DNA of 64,000 nucleotides from Methanococcus aeolicus Nankai-3 (GCF_000017185.1 NC_009635.1:622563-686562), one strand, 5' to 3'; shown: positions 48,427 to 58,791, numbered from the stretch's first letter. Numbers and translations: made by a program. Notes: a model not told the origin generated them from the letters alone.

Positions 48427-50862
48427 ATGCTTTTAGATATTGATTATAATTCAAAAGAAAACCGTATTTATATATATACTACAAAGAAAATAATTAAAAA
48501 AGATTTTAAACCATATTTATACATAGATGCCGATAAAAATACCATAAATAAGTTTATAGATGAGGAAGAACCACAACTTAAAGAATATATAACGGCAATA
48601 GAAAGAGTAAAAAAAATTATTATAAATTTAAATGACATTGAAAATCCATATAAAAATAGGACAGTAGAAAAGACTTTATCAAAAATAACAACAGACCACC
48701 CCAAAGACATTCCAAAATTACGAAAATTGCAAAAAATAAAGGCTAATCAGAGATTAGCCAATTTTCCCAATGGGAAAATAGGAACAACCTACGAACATGA
48801 CATTCCATTTACAAAACGGTATTTAATTGATAATAATAAAAATATTGATTTATTAAATTATAATAATATACCAGATTTAAAAGCCGTATCTTTTGATATG
48901 GAGGTGCATTTTAAAGATAGGGAGCCAGAACCTGAAAAAGATGCCATATTAATGACAAGTTTTTACTCACACGATAAAAAAATAAATAAAAAAATAAAAA
49001 AAGTAATTACCTACAAACCATTTGAGCATGAAAGCGTTGAAATTGTAAAGGACGAAAAGGAATTAATTAAAAAAACCATGGAGCTCCTAAAACAATATAA
49101 TATAATATACACCTACAACGGAGATAATTTTGATTTCCCATATTTAAAAAGACGGGCAGAACATTTAAAAATACCATTAAATTTTGGAGAAAATCATAAA
49201 TTAAAATTATCAAAAGGGGGCATGAATTTAAAAAGTGCAATTTCTGGAATTGTGCATATTGACCTTTACCCCATAGCAAGAAGAACCTTAAATTTAACCA
49301 AATATAAATTAGAAGATGTTTCAAAAGAATTATTTAACATAGAAAAATTAGAGGTTGGACATCATAATATAGTGCCACTATGGAACAATAATAACCCCAA
49401 ATTAGTAGAATACTCACTCCAAGATGCAGAATATACATATAAAATAGGGGAATATTTTTTGCCATTAGAAATTATGTTTTCAAATATTGTTGGCCAATGT
49501 TTATTTGATATAAGTAGAATGAGTAGTAGCAATATGGTAGAATATCTACTTTTAAAGCATTCATTCAATAAAAATTATTTGGCACCAAATAGACCTTATG
49601 GCAATGAATACCAAAACAGATTAAAAGAAGGTTATGAGGGAGGATATGTAAAAGAGCCCATAAAAGGCATGCATGATAACATAGTTAGCATGGATTTCAG
49701 AGCTCTATATCCATCTATAATAATAAGCTATAATATAAGCCCCGATACAATAAACTGCCCTTGTTGTGGTGATACCAACGATAAAATATTGGGTTATTGG
49801 TTCTGTAAAAAAAAGATAGGTATTATACCTGAAATTCTAAAAGATTTAATTGAAAGAAGGAAAAATATTAAAGATGTTTTAAAAAATAAAAATACAACAG
49901 AGAATAATAAAGACGATAATAACAAAAACAACAACGAAAATTATAAATTATTAAATTATGAACAACAATCAATAAAAATTTTAGCAAATTCATTCTATGG
50001 TTATATGGCTTATCCGCGGGCAAGATGGTATTCCAAAGAATGTGCCGAAGTAATTACTCATTTAGGTAGGGCATATATACGAAAAACAATAGAGGAAGCG
50101 GAAAATAACGGATTTAATGTAATATATGCAGATACTGACGGATTATATGCGATATTAGACGAAAATAAAAATAAAAATACAAATAAAGAAAATATATTAA
50201 ATAAAACCATCAAATTTTTAAATGAAATAAACAGGGAGCTCCCCGAAAAGATGGAGCTCGAATTTGAAGGATACTACAAAAGAGGTATATTCATAACTAA
50301 AAAAAGATATGCCTTAATTGATGAAAACAATAAAATTATAGTAAAAGGTTTGGAATTTGTAAGAAGGGATTGGTCAAATATAGCCAAAAAAACCCAAAAA
50401 AAAGTATTAAATACACTTTTAAAAGAAGGAGATGTAGAAACTGCAAAACAGATTATTAAAGATACAATAAATGATTTAAAAAATCTACCCCAATCGAAGA
50501 TTGGTGAATCCCCGGGGGGAGATAAAAAAATAAACCCCAAAGATTTAATAATATATAAACAACTAACAAAAGATATTAGCGAATATTCCACAGCCACACC
50601 CCACATAGCAGTTGCCAAAAAAATGAGAGACAGAGGAGATAGGTTAAAAATCGGTGATGTAATTGGTTTCGTAATTGTAAATGGGAGCTCCCCAATAAGT
50701 GAAAGGGCTACCATCCCAGAACAAGCCACCAACTACGATGCAAATTATTATATTGATAATCAGGTGCTACCCCCAGTATTAAGAATTATGGAAGCTATTG
50801 GAATTACCAAAGATGAGCTAAAAAACAATAATAAACAAATTACACTTGATAATTTCTTTTAA
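48427..50862 (+). CDS. DNA polymerase family B (intein-free)
   Basis: An 811-aa replicative/repair DNA polymerase with 3'-5' exonuclease. Exo motifs: SFDMEVHF (Exo I), YNGDNFDFPYLKRR (Exo II) and YSLQDAEYTYKIG (Exo III). Polymerase motifs: SMDFRALYPSIIISYNISPD (A), LANSFYGYMAYPRARW (B) and YADTDGLYAI (C). The M. jannaschii orthologue carries inteins, while here the same motifs are uninterrupted. An Asn/Lys-rich loop (about 30 residues, before LLNYEQQS) separates motifs A and B. Two tandem perfect hairpins lie inside the coding region at 48741-48779. ATG follows GGTGTTATC. Confidence 0.95.
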   Translation: MLLDIDYNSKENRIYIYTTKKIIKKDFKPYLYIDADKNTINKFIDEEEPQLKEYITAIERVKKIIINLNDIENPYKNRTVEKTLSKITTDHPKDIPKLRKLQKIKANQRLANFPNGKIGTTYEHDIPFTKRYLIDNNKNIDLLNYNNIPDLKAVSFDMEVHFKDREPEPEKDAILMTSFYSHDKKINKKIKKVITYKPFEHESVEIVKDEKELIKKTMELLKQYNIIYTYNGDNFDFPYLKRRAEHLKIPLNFGENHKLKLSKGGMNLKSAISGIVHIDLYPIARRTLNLTKYKLEDVSKELFNIEKLEVGHHNIVPLWNNNNPKLVEYSLQDAEYTYKIGEYFLPLEIMFSNIVGQCLFDISRMSSSNMVEYLLLKHSFNKNYLAPNRPYGNEYQNRLKEGYEGGYVKEPIKGMHDNIVSMDFRALYPSIIISYNISPDTINCPCCGDTNDKILGYWFCKKKIGIIPEILKDLIERRKNIKDVLKNKNTTENNKDDNNKNNNENYKLLNYEQQSIKILANSFYGYMAYPRARWYSKECAEVITHLGRAYIRKTIEEAENNGFNVIYADTDGLYAILDENKNKNTNKENILNKTIKFLNEINRELPEKMELEFEGYYKRGIFITKKRYALIDENNKIIVKGLEFVRRDWSNIAKKTQKKVLNTLLKEGDVETAKQIIKDTINDLKNLPQSKIGESPGGDKKINPKDLIIYKQLTKDISEYSTATPHIAVAKKMRDRGDRLKIGDVIGFVIVNGSSPISERATIPEQATNYDANYYIDNQVLPPVLRIMEAIGITKDELKNNNKQITLDNFF
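48741..48779. repeat. Twin perfect triloop hairpins inside polB
   Basis: Two 19-nt perfect palindromes in succession: arms GGCTAATC/GATTAGCC with loop AGA (48741-48759), and ATTTTCCC/GGGAAAAT with loop AAT (48761-48779). They code for ANQRLANFPNGK in the N-terminal domain. Confidence 0.8.
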
Positions 50863-50911
50863 ATAATTATATTATAAAATGTCCTGTATTAAAAAATAAA
50901 TATAAAATTAT

Positions 50912-51055
50912 CGTGATATTATCCGATGAATTTCACTTCGTGAAAATTCATTACTAATATCACCTAAAAATAAAAAAATCGGTGATATTATCTGCTAAAA
51001 ATCACAGATTTTTAGACTAATATCACCTAAAAATAAAAAAATCGGTGATATTATG
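50912..51055 (+). promoter_or_regulatory. Duplicated, self-complementary leader of dadD
   Basis: A 38-bp direct repeat lies at 50955-50992 and 51018-51055, and a third, partial unit (CGTGATATTAT) at 50912. Each unit brings GGTGATATTAT, the ribosome-binding site and start context of dadD, and its inverse TAATATCACC. GGTGATATTA (50981-50990) and TAATATCACC (51018-51027) form a 10-bp stem that contains a second perfect hairpin (arms CTAAAAATC/GATTTTTAG, 50995-51015). The real RBS at 51044-51049 can pair with the same TAATATCACC. Confidence 0.8.
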
Positions 51056-52324
51056 ACAATATTAATAACAAATCTATCCTATTCAATAGATAATAATTTA
51101 AATGTATATAAAGATGTAGATATTTTAATAGATAATAACAATATAAAAATCGGAAAATTTTTAATGGAAAAAGAAAATATAAACCAAAAAGATTTAAAAA
51201 TAATAGATGGAAAAAATAAATGTGCCATGCCTGGATTGACAAATACTCACACCCACATACCAATGACATTATTAAGGGGCATCTCCGACGATATGATTTT
51301 ACAGGATTGGCTAAAAGAAAAAATATGGGTAAATGAGGCCAAACTCACAAAAGAAGCCGTTTATTATGGTTCATTGTTGGGCTGTCTTGAAATGTTAAGA
51401 TTTGGAATTACTTCATTTAATGATATGTATTTTTTCAGTGAAGAAATATTAAAAGCCACAAAAGAAATTGGATTAAAGGGAACAATTTGCTATCCAATAA
51501 TTGATTTTGGAACTCCTGAACATGACAATTTAGATAAATTATTAAATGGTGCGGAGAACTTTATAAAAAAATATAAAGACGAAAAAACCGTTAAACCTGC
51601 AATAGCTCCACATGCTCCATATACATGTTCAGAAAACACATATATAAAATGTAAAGAAATAGCAAATAAATATAATACGATTTTACACACCCACATATCA
51701 GAAACTAGATATGAAGTGGTGGAAATGGAAAATAATAAAAATATAAGGCCTGTGGATTATTTAAATAACCTAAATATATTGGATAAAAATACAATTGTAG
51801 CACATTGTGTATGGATTACAAAAGACGAAGCAAAAACATTGGCAAAAACAGAAACAAAAATATCCCACTGCTCAACAAGTAATATGAAGCTGGCAAGTGG
51901 TGGAGTTATGCCATTGGTGGAGCTCCTTCAACACGGCGCAAATATATCACTTGGAACCGATGGTGTAGCAAGTAATAATAATATGGACATATTGGAACAA
52001 ATGAAAATAACTTCATTACTACATAAAGCCCATAGATGGGACCCAACAGTAGCCGACATAGATACAGTTTTAAAAATGGGAATTAATAGCCAATCTATTG
52101 GATTTGAAAATAATGATATTATATTAATTGATTTGGGAGCTCCACATATGCGACCAATACATAACATAAAATCAAATATAGTTTATTCTGCAAATGGAAA
52201 TGATGTTGATACAGTAATTGTTAATGGAAAAATATTGATGGAAAATAAAAAATTCATATTTGAAGATGCAGTTATAAATAATATATATAATAAAGTAAAT
52301 AAGATAGTAGAAAAATTTATTTAA
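51053..52324 (+). CDS. dadD: 5'-deoxyadenosine / SAH / MTA deaminase DadD
   Basis: A 423-aa metal-dependent amidohydrolase (MJ1541 type) that deaminates 5'-deoxyadenosine, S-adenosylhomocysteine and related nucleosides, the archaeal way to recycle SAM by-products. Metal ligands: LTNTHTHIPMTLL (HxH), TILHTHISETRYE (His), AHCVWI (His) and LGTDGVASNNNMD (Asp). Length as expected. Its leader is duplicated and can mask the ribosome-binding site (see that entry). The PHP gene follows 18 nt after the stop, indicating an operon. Confidence 0.93.
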   Translation: MTILITNLSYSIDNNLNVYKDVDILIDNNNIKIGKFLMEKENINQKDLKIIDGKNKCAMPGLTNTHTHIPMTLLRGISDDMILQDWLKEKIWVNEAKLTKEAVYYGSLLGCLEMLRFGITSFNDMYFFSEEILKATKEIGLKGTICYPIIDFGTPEHDNLDKLLNGAENFIKKYKDEKTVKPAIAPHAPYTCSENTYIKCKEIANKYNTILHTHISETRYEVVEMENNKNIRPVDYLNNLNILDKNTIVAHCVWITKDEAKTLAKTETKISHCSTSNMKLASGGVMPLVELLQHGANISLGTDGVASNNNMDILEQMKITSLLHKAHRWDPTVADIDTVLKMGINSQSIGFENNDIILIDLGAPHMRPIHNIKSNIVYSANGNDVDTVIVNGKILMENKKFIFEDAVINNIYNKVNKIVEKFI

Positions 52325-52342
52325 TAGGTATTTGGGTGAATT

Positions 52343-52984
52343 ATGAAAATTGATATGCATGTTCATACTATAAATTCAAGATGTTCAATAAATCCAATAA
52401 AATTATTAAAAAAAATCTGTAATTTAAAAAAAATAACCCCAATTACGGCTGATCACAATGTATTAACTAAATTAGATTTTGCCATAGCAGGGGAAGAAAT
52501 TGGCACAAATAGAGGAGAATTTATAGGGGCCTTTTTAAATGAACAAATAAATGAAAAAGATATATTTGAAGCCATGGATAAGGTAAAAGAACAGGGTGGA
52601 ATAATATATTTGCCCCATCCATTTGACCAAAGGCGACGAAGGGCATTATGTAGATTTGACATATTACACGATAAAGAATTCATAAAAAAAATAGACATAG
52701 TTGAAATATTTAACAGCAGATGTTTAAATAACCACCCAAATAATGAAGCAGAAGAATATGCTGAAAAATACAATATATTAAAAGGAGTAGGTAGTGATTC
52801 ACATTTTCCATGGGAGATAGGAAATTCATATATGGAATTAGATGAATTTGACAAAGATAACCCAAAAGAATTTTTAAAATCACTGAAAAATGCAAATAAA
52901 TTCCATACAAAATTGGGAACTCCTGCAAATATATTGTTATATAGTAAAATATCAAAAAAGATACATAAAATTGCAAAATTTTAA
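52343..52984 (+). CDS. PHP-domain metal-dependent phosphoesterase
   Basis: A 213-aa PHP-family protein. Metal ligands are seen in KIDMHVHTINSRCSI (HxH, residues ~4-8), PITADHNV, LPHPFDQRRRRALC and VGSDSHFPWEIG. It probably hydrolyses a phosphomonoester; in archaea such proteins are largely uncharacterised. The gene is 18 nt downstream of dadD and has GGTGAATT at its start, so co-expression is likely, hinting at nucleotide salvage. A MITE-like element begins 6 nt beyond its stop. Confidence 0.85.
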   Translation: MKIDMHVHTINSRCSINPIKLLKKICNLKKITPITADHNVLTKLDFAIAGEEIGTNRGEFIGAFLNEQINEKDIFEAMDKVKEQGGIIYLPHPFDQRRRRALCRFDILHDKEFIKKIDIVEIFNSRCLNNHPNNEAEEYAEKYNILKGVGSDSHFPWEIGNSYMELDEFDKDNPKEFLKSLKNANKFHTKLGTPANILLYSKISKKIHKIAKF

Positions 52985-52990
52985 TTTAAG

Positions 52991-53112
52991 TATAGTCAAT
53001 CTTCGAACTGTTTCACCCCATATTTTCGTAAATAAAACTATATTCTATTAATATATCATATTCAACTAATATTTGGGACAATTAAAGGGACAGTTATTGA
53101 AGATTAACTATA
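52991..53112. repeat. MITE-like element, copy C (122 bp)
   Basis: Ends TATAGTCAATCTTCGAACTG and the inverted CAGTTATTGAAGATTAACTATA. Right behind the PHP gene stop and before the RNA ligase. Interior unlike copies A and B. Confidence 0.85.
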
Positions 53113-53174
53113 AATATACTGGTATAATGCAGATATACTCACATAAGTAGTAGAAAATCGCATTGTGATAATAT

Positions 53175-54416
53175 ATGGACATAGATATAGATATGTTAAA
53201 ACGAAACAAAAATCAAAGATTGTTGAATATCCTGCCGAAAATATCGGAACGATTAAATATAACCGAATCTGATTTAAAAAATGCCATCAATAGGAAAATA
53301 ATAGCTCATGACACATATAAAAATCAAAAATATATATTATTTAAAAAAAAATATAGGCATATCGAAAGAGGAACAATATTATTTTTGAATGAAAATTTGG
53401 ATTATATAATGGGATATCCAAAAATTAGGAGGGCAATGGTATTGGACCCAACTTTAAAAAATTATTTTATAGATAAAATTGCAATAGAGGAAAAATTAGA
53501 TGGATATAATGTTAGAATAGCAAAAATAAACAATACTGAAATTGTGGCAATTACTCGGGGCGGTAGAATATGCCCATTCACTACAAAAAAGGCATTGAAA
53601 TTTATTGATACAAAAATATTAAATGACTATCCTGACATTATGTTATGCGGTGAAATGATAGGGTTAAATAATCCATATGTTCCATATTATTATCCTGAAG
53701 TAGATAATAATATAAACTATGAGGGAGATACTAGCGATAATAGCAACGACATTGAAAATTTAGGATTTTATATATTTGATATACGAAATAAAGAAACTAA
53801 TAAATCATTGACAATATCCCAAAAAGGGGAGCTCCTTAAAAAATATAATCTCCCCCACATACAACCAATAGATATAGTCAATAAGGAAGAAATATCTAAA
53901 ATCAAGGAAATAATATTAAAATTAGACCATGAAAAAAGAGAAGGAATAATTTTAAAAGACCCTGATATGGTTATAAACCCCATAAAATATACTACTCATC
54001 ATACTCAATGTAGCGATTTATCCATTGCTTTTACATATATGTATGATTTAGGCATTAATTTTATGTTTAGTAGGTTAGTTAGGGAAGGATACCAATCCAT
54101 AGAATTTAACGAAAATAAAGAAGAAATGGAACAAAGGGCAAAAGAAATTGGAGAATCAATATTATATCCAATGATAAATACCATTAAAAAGGTTTCAAAA
54201 AATGAAACTATTAGAGAAGATTTTGAAATATTTATGGATAATGAAGAAGATTTAAATGAGTTCTTAGTATATTTAAAAAAATTACATATTGCATATGTTA
54301 TACTAGAAAAAGAACAAATTAATAACTCCATTATCAAAATTAAAATTGGTAGATTATATAATTCCACAAATGATAAAATAAAAAGCCATTTAAATGGAAA
54401 TCTATGGTCTGATTAA
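53175..54416 (+). CDS. ATP-dependent RNA ligase (Rnl3 type)
   Basis: A 413-aa archaeal RNA ligase of the Pab1020/MthRnl type. The nucleotidyl-transfer motif I is AIEEKLDGYNVRIAK, with the lysine that becomes AMP-bound; later motifs include LCGEMIGLNNP, GFYIFDIRNK and REGIILKDPDMVINPIKYT. The C-terminal ~120 residues are the helical dimerisation domain. It circularises or seals RNA ends; cellular targets are unknown, but box C/D RNA circles are known in archaea, and a C/D RNA gene follows 9 nt downstream. The start (53175) has GTGATAATAT in front. Confidence 0.9.
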   Translation: MDIDIDMLKRNKNQRLLNILPKISERLNITESDLKNAINRKIIAHDTYKNQKYILFKKKYRHIERGTILFLNENLDYIMGYPKIRRAMVLDPTLKNYFIDKIAIEEKLDGYNVRIAKINNTEIVAITRGGRICPFTTKKALKFIDTKILNDYPDIMLCGEMIGLNNPYVPYYYPEVDNNINYEGDTSDNSNDIENLGFYIFDIRNKETNKSLTISQKGELLKKYNLPHIQPIDIVNKEEISKIKEIILKLDHEKREGIILKDPDMVINPIKYTTHHTQCSDLSIAFTYMYDLGINFMFSRLVREGYQSIEFNENKEEMEQRAKEIGESILYPMINTIKKVSKNETIREDFEIFMDNEEDLNEFLVYLKKLHIAYVILEKEQINNSIIKIKIGRLYNSTNDKIKSHLNGNLWSD

Positions 54417-54424
54417 TCCATAAA

Positions 54425-54491
54425 ATATCCAATGATGAGAGTCATCCCTGCTGATGCTGTAATTGATGAGACCTGGGGTAGCTGAGGATAT
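54425..54491 (+). ncRNA. Box C/D guide sRNA
   Basis: A 67-nt archaeal 2'-O-methylation guide. Box C ATGATGA (54432-54438), D' CTGA (54451-54454), C' TTGATGA (54463-54469) and D CTGA (54482-54485) are in the right order and spacing, with a 12-nt guide before each D box. Outer stem ATATCC/GGATAT closes it. By the N+5 rule the D' guide GAGTCATCCCTG targets the fifth base (G) of CAGGGATGACTC, and the D guide GACCTGGGGTAG targets the fifth base (C) of CTACCCCAGGTC. The target RNAs were not identified. It is directly behind the RNA ligase gene, with no promoter seen between, so it may be processed from that transcript. Confidence 0.9.
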
Positions 54492-54686
54492 TTTTTTATA
54501 ACAAATATATGTTTTTAATAATTTTATAATATTAATCCTTACTTTTTTTTATTTTTTATTTTTTATTTTTTTTATAAATTGTTGTATTATTAAATAATTA
54601 TAAGAATAATGATAATAATATACCTTTTAACGAACAACTTTTTTAACATACTATAATCCAAAATTAGCTAATTCTGAGGGAAAAAT

Positions 54687-55310
54687 ATGATATATAAATT
54701 AAATGGTATCGGACATGACTCTAACAGTTATTTAATTGTTGGAAAAAAGAATATATTAATTGACCCTGGAACTCCGGGCACTTTTGACTTAATAAGGGGC
54801 GAAATAGAACAGATTACAAAAAATATTGATTATATAGTCAATACTCACTGCCATTATGACCATGCAGGAGCTAATTATTTATATGAAGAATACTTTAATG
54901 CCCCAGTAATTATAAGCGATAAAGAATTAAAAGATTTAAAAAACGACACCCCTACAACAGTATCAAAATTGTTTAGAAGTAAATTAATACCTCCAAAAGA
55001 AATAATACCAATAAATGATGCCAAAATTACAGAGGAATTAAAATTTTGCGGCATTGAATATATTGAAACCCCAGGGCATACTGAGGGAGGAATAACAATA
55101 ATATATAAAAATTCAATGATTACAGGAGATACGCTATTTGCATATGGCGTTGGAAGATGGGATTTTCCGACTGGAAATATTATTGATTTAAGAAATTCAA
55201 TAGCAAAATTGGAAGTAATTGCCAACCAAAAAAATATAATTGAAATACTACCCGGACATGGTGAAAAAGGAGATTTAAGTGCTTTCAATAATGCCAAATT
55301 ATTTTTATAA
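54687..55310 (+). CDS. Metallo-beta-lactamase-fold hydrolase
   Basis: A 207-aa protein with the binuclear metal motif THCHYDHAGAN (HxHxDH, residues ~54-64), a metal-binding His in TPGHTEGG, the bridging Asp in MITGDTLFAYGVGRWDFP and the last His in LPGHGEKGD. The shape is that of glyoxalase II-like thiolesterases or similar hydrolases. The substrate cannot be read from sequence. It is followed by cofC, with a 70-nt gap on the same strand. A 195-nt AT-rich, apparently empty stretch precedes it after the sRNA. Confidence 0.86.
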   Translation: MIYKLNGIGHDSNSYLIVGKKNILIDPGTPGTFDLIRGEIEQITKNIDYIVNTHCHYDHAGANYLYEEYFNAPVIISDKELKDLKNDTPTTVSKLFRSKLIPPKEIIPINDAKITEELKFCGIEYIETPGHTEGGITIIYKNSMITGDTLFAYGVGRWDFPTGNIIDLRNSIAKLEVIANQKNIIEILPGHGEKGDLSAFNNAKLFL

Positions 55311-55380
55311 TATTTTTATAATAAATTTTTTATGACAACTAAAACTATAACTAAAAACCAATAAAATATCGTGATAATTT

Positions 55381-56055
55381 ATGTTTTCTGCCTTAATACC
55401 TGTATCTCCACTAAATGCTGTAAAAACACGACTTAAAGATTTTTTAACGCCCGATGAACGAATTGAATTAATAAAAAATATGTTATTAGATGTTTATGAA
55501 GGCATAAGCCCAATATGTGATAAAATATATGTTGTTAGTAAGGATAAAGAAATATTGGAGTTTTTAAAACCCTACGCCGTAATACCAATTATGGAAACAG
55601 AAAATATAAAAGGACTAAATGATGCTTTAAATTATGCCTTTAATTATATTGAGGAGGACAATATTATAATAACTCCCGCAGACATTCCATTAATTAAAAA
55701 AGAGAATATTAATAATATAGTAAAAGAATGTAAAGAAAATTCAGTAATATTGTGCCCTTCAAGAGGGGGAGGAACTAACTTAATGGTATTAAATCGGAGC
55801 TCCATAAAAACCAGATATGAAGGATTTAGTTTTTTGAAACATATTGAGGAATGCAAAGAAAATAATATAAATCCTATAATTTTTCCATCTTTTTATATTT
55901 CAATAGATATAAACACAGTGGAGGATTTGGGGGAAATTTTAATTCATGGTGGGGGGACATATACATACAACTATCTAAAAAAGTTAAATATAAATGCAAA
56001 ACCCAAACATTCATCTGCGGGTAGATTTGAAGTAATTCGACAAAACACAGAATAA
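55381..56055 (+). CDS. cofC: 2-phospho-L-lactate guanylyltransferase CofC
   Basis: A 224-aa enzyme of coenzyme F420 biosynthesis that joins GTP and 2-phospholactate. Signs are the N-terminal [20 protein letters not shown] (nucleotide-binding segment with Lys), [10 protein letters not shown] (metal-binding Asp) and [14 protein letters not shown] with SFLKHIEEC. The C-terminal tail (residues ~190-224) is Gly/Tyr/Lys-rich. F420 carries electrons in methanogenesis, fitting this organism. GTGATAATTT precedes the ATG. It is co-oriented with the MBL-fold gene. Confidence 0.92.
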   Translation: MFSALIPVSPLNAVKTRLKDFLTPDERIELIKNMLLDVYEGISPICDKIYVVSKDKEILEFLKPYAVIPIMETENIKGLNDALNYAFNYIEEDNIIITPADIPLIKKENINNIVKECKENSVILCPSRGGGTNLMVLNRSSIKTRYEGFSFLKHIEECKENNINPIIFPSFYISIDINTVEDLGEILIHGGGTYTYNYLKKLNINAKPKHSSAGRFEVIRQNTE

Positions 56056-56159
56056 AAGCAATGTTCCATATAATAGTAATAGCAAAATCGAAGATTTTGC
56101 CTAATTCATATTTTTTTAAAAATTGTAGGTTAATCGATATAAATTAAAAAATATATCTA

Positions 56160-56245
56160 AAAAAAATAATATCCGCCTTTCGTTGCCCCCGTATAACAAG
56201 GGGAGATAATGAACACAAAAAAGTTTTCATTTAATTCGGCGGGTT
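56160..56245 (-). ncRNA. Candidate structured RNA in the 3' region of the histone gene
   Basis: A GC-richer island in AT-rich spacer. It pairs as an outer stem CCGCC/GGCGG around two inner hairpins, CCCC/GGGG (loop of about 10 nt) and ATGAA/TTCAT. Read on the histone strand, it is followed by a run of T residues (ATATTATTTTTTTT), a typical archaeal termination signal. It may be the histone mRNA's 3' structure, a separate small RNA or a terminator. No known class is recognised. Confidence 0.45.
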
Positions 56246-56253
56246 TATCGTAA

Positions 56254-56454
56254 TTATCTTAATGCTAATTTTATATCGTCAGCTTTAACTGTTTTTCTTC
56301 CTGCATGTTTTGATAAATCTGCTGCTGATTTAGCAATATCCATTGCAATTTCTTCTAATGCTTCTGCGAGGAGTATAGCTGCTTCTCTGCTTACTCTTTC
56401 AGCACCTGCATTTTTTAATATTCTTTCCATTGGAGCTACTGGTATTTCTGCCAT
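56254..56454 (-). CDS. Archaeal histone (HMf-like)
   Basis: A 66-aa histone-fold protein, [22 protein letters not shown] at the N-terminus and [14 protein letters not shown] at the C-terminus. It dimerises and wraps DNA, compacting the chromosome. Start is at 56454, with GGTGAT 5 nt ahead of the ATG; an in-frame upstream ATG (56463) would overlap that site. The promoter shows a classic archaeal BRE/TATA arrangement (see next entry). Expected to be highly expressed. Confidence 0.95.
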   Translation of the reverse strand: MAEIPVAPMERILKNAGAERVSREAAILLAEALEEIAMDIAKSAADLSKHAGRKTVKADDIKLALR

Positions 56455-56524
56455 GTATATCACCTATTTTTTTATATGGTATGTATTTATTTGTATTAAC
56501 ATTAATAAAATGATAATATCACAC

Positions 56525-56532
56525 TATTTAAA
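56525..56532 (-). promoter_or_regulatory. TATA box and BRE of the histone gene
   Basis: On the coding strand: CCGAAAAG (BRE-like) directly before TTTAAATA, about 70 nt upstream of the ATG. Both match archaeal consensus well, so this should be a strong promoter. Confidence 0.7.
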
Positions 56533-56666
56533 CTTTTCGGTTATATTTGTATTTTATTTTAATATTTATTTAATATTATACCTTAATATTATATTGTGGG
56601 CATTATTAAATTATATTATTATATTGTAGTATAATAATTATTATCCGCAATTTATATTTAAATTTA

Positions 56667-57811
<1,145 letters not shown>

Positions 57812-57917
57812 ACTATTTCCCAAAAATATTATGGTAGGTTTAAAAGTTTGTCCCATATAGCCCTAAAAAATCTAATGTGCCACAAAATATAATAAACTAT
57901 AAAATTTATAATTAAAA

Positions 57918-58682
57918 TTAGTTAGGAATAGGAATAGGCTGAGATTTATGCTTATTTGATTCAATTCTATTTAATATTTCTTCTATTTTTTCAATTGGCA
58001 CAGTTAATTCTTTTGAAATGTCTTCTTTTTCTTTATTTTGTTCAATTGCCATTAGAACCTTATCAAGCAATTCATAGGTTATACCCAATTCTTTTTCATC
58101 GGTTTGACCTTCCCACAATCCAGCTGATGGAGCTTTATTTATTATTTCATCTGGAACACCCAAATATTTAGAGAGCTCCCTAACTTCTGTTTTAAATAGG
58201 TTTCCGATTAATAAAAAATCACTTCCCAAATCGCCGTATTTTGTCCCATATCCCATATATATTTCCGATTTATTTGAAGTTCCTGCCACAAGAAGATTAT
58301 TTTTATTTGCAAAATAATATAATATACACATTCTTATCCTTGGTTTAAGATTTCCATCAGCCATTTTATCAAATTCTTTTGTTGGAATATATCCCCCTGC
58401 ACCAAAAGATTTTAAAACATCGGTTATATCAGATACAGTATATTTTATTCCAAGTTGATTTGCTAAAAGCTCAGCATGTTCTTTATCCTGTGTATTTGAG
58501 TTCTTTTCGGGCATTATTACTCCCAATACATTATCCTTTCCTAATGCCTTTACACATATCGTAGCCACAAGTGAGCTATCAATACCACCACTTAAACCTA
58601 AAACTACACCTTTTGCATTAGCTTCCCCTACTTTTGACAGTACAAAATTTGTTAATTTATTTGTTAATTCTTCGCAGTTCAT
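57918..58682 (-). CDS. nadE: NH3-dependent NAD+ synthetase
   Basis: A 254-aa ATP-pyrophosphatase-fold enzyme converting deamido-NAD to NAD with ammonia; no glutaminase domain is present. The P-loop is GLSGGIDSSLVATI (residues ~27-40). NKSEIYMGYGTKYGD and PSAGLWEGQTDEKELG are conserved. GGTGGAACA precedes the ATG. It is divergent from arfB, with about 110 nt between. It follows the Toprim/RibD-like operon on the same strand, 107 nt upstream. Confidence 0.94.
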   Translation of the reverse strand: MNCEELTNKLTNFVLSKVGEANAKGVVLGLSGGIDSSLVATICVKALGKDNVLGVIMPEKNSNTQDKEHAELLANQLGIKYTVSDITDVLKSFGAGGYIPTKEFDKMADGNLKPRIRMCILYYFANKNNLLVAGTSNKSEIYMGYGTKYGDLGSDFLLIGNLFKTEVRELSKYLGVPDEIINKAPSAGLWEGQTDEKELGITYELLDKVLMAIEQNKEKEDISKELTVPIEKIEEILNRIESNKHKSQPIPIPN

Positions 58683-58791
58683 TGTTCCACCTATATTAAT
58701 ATGATACTATGATAATATAATAATATATAATATATTTAATACGCAGTTAGAATATATAATTAACATTAAATAAATATTTTTGTGTGTAATT

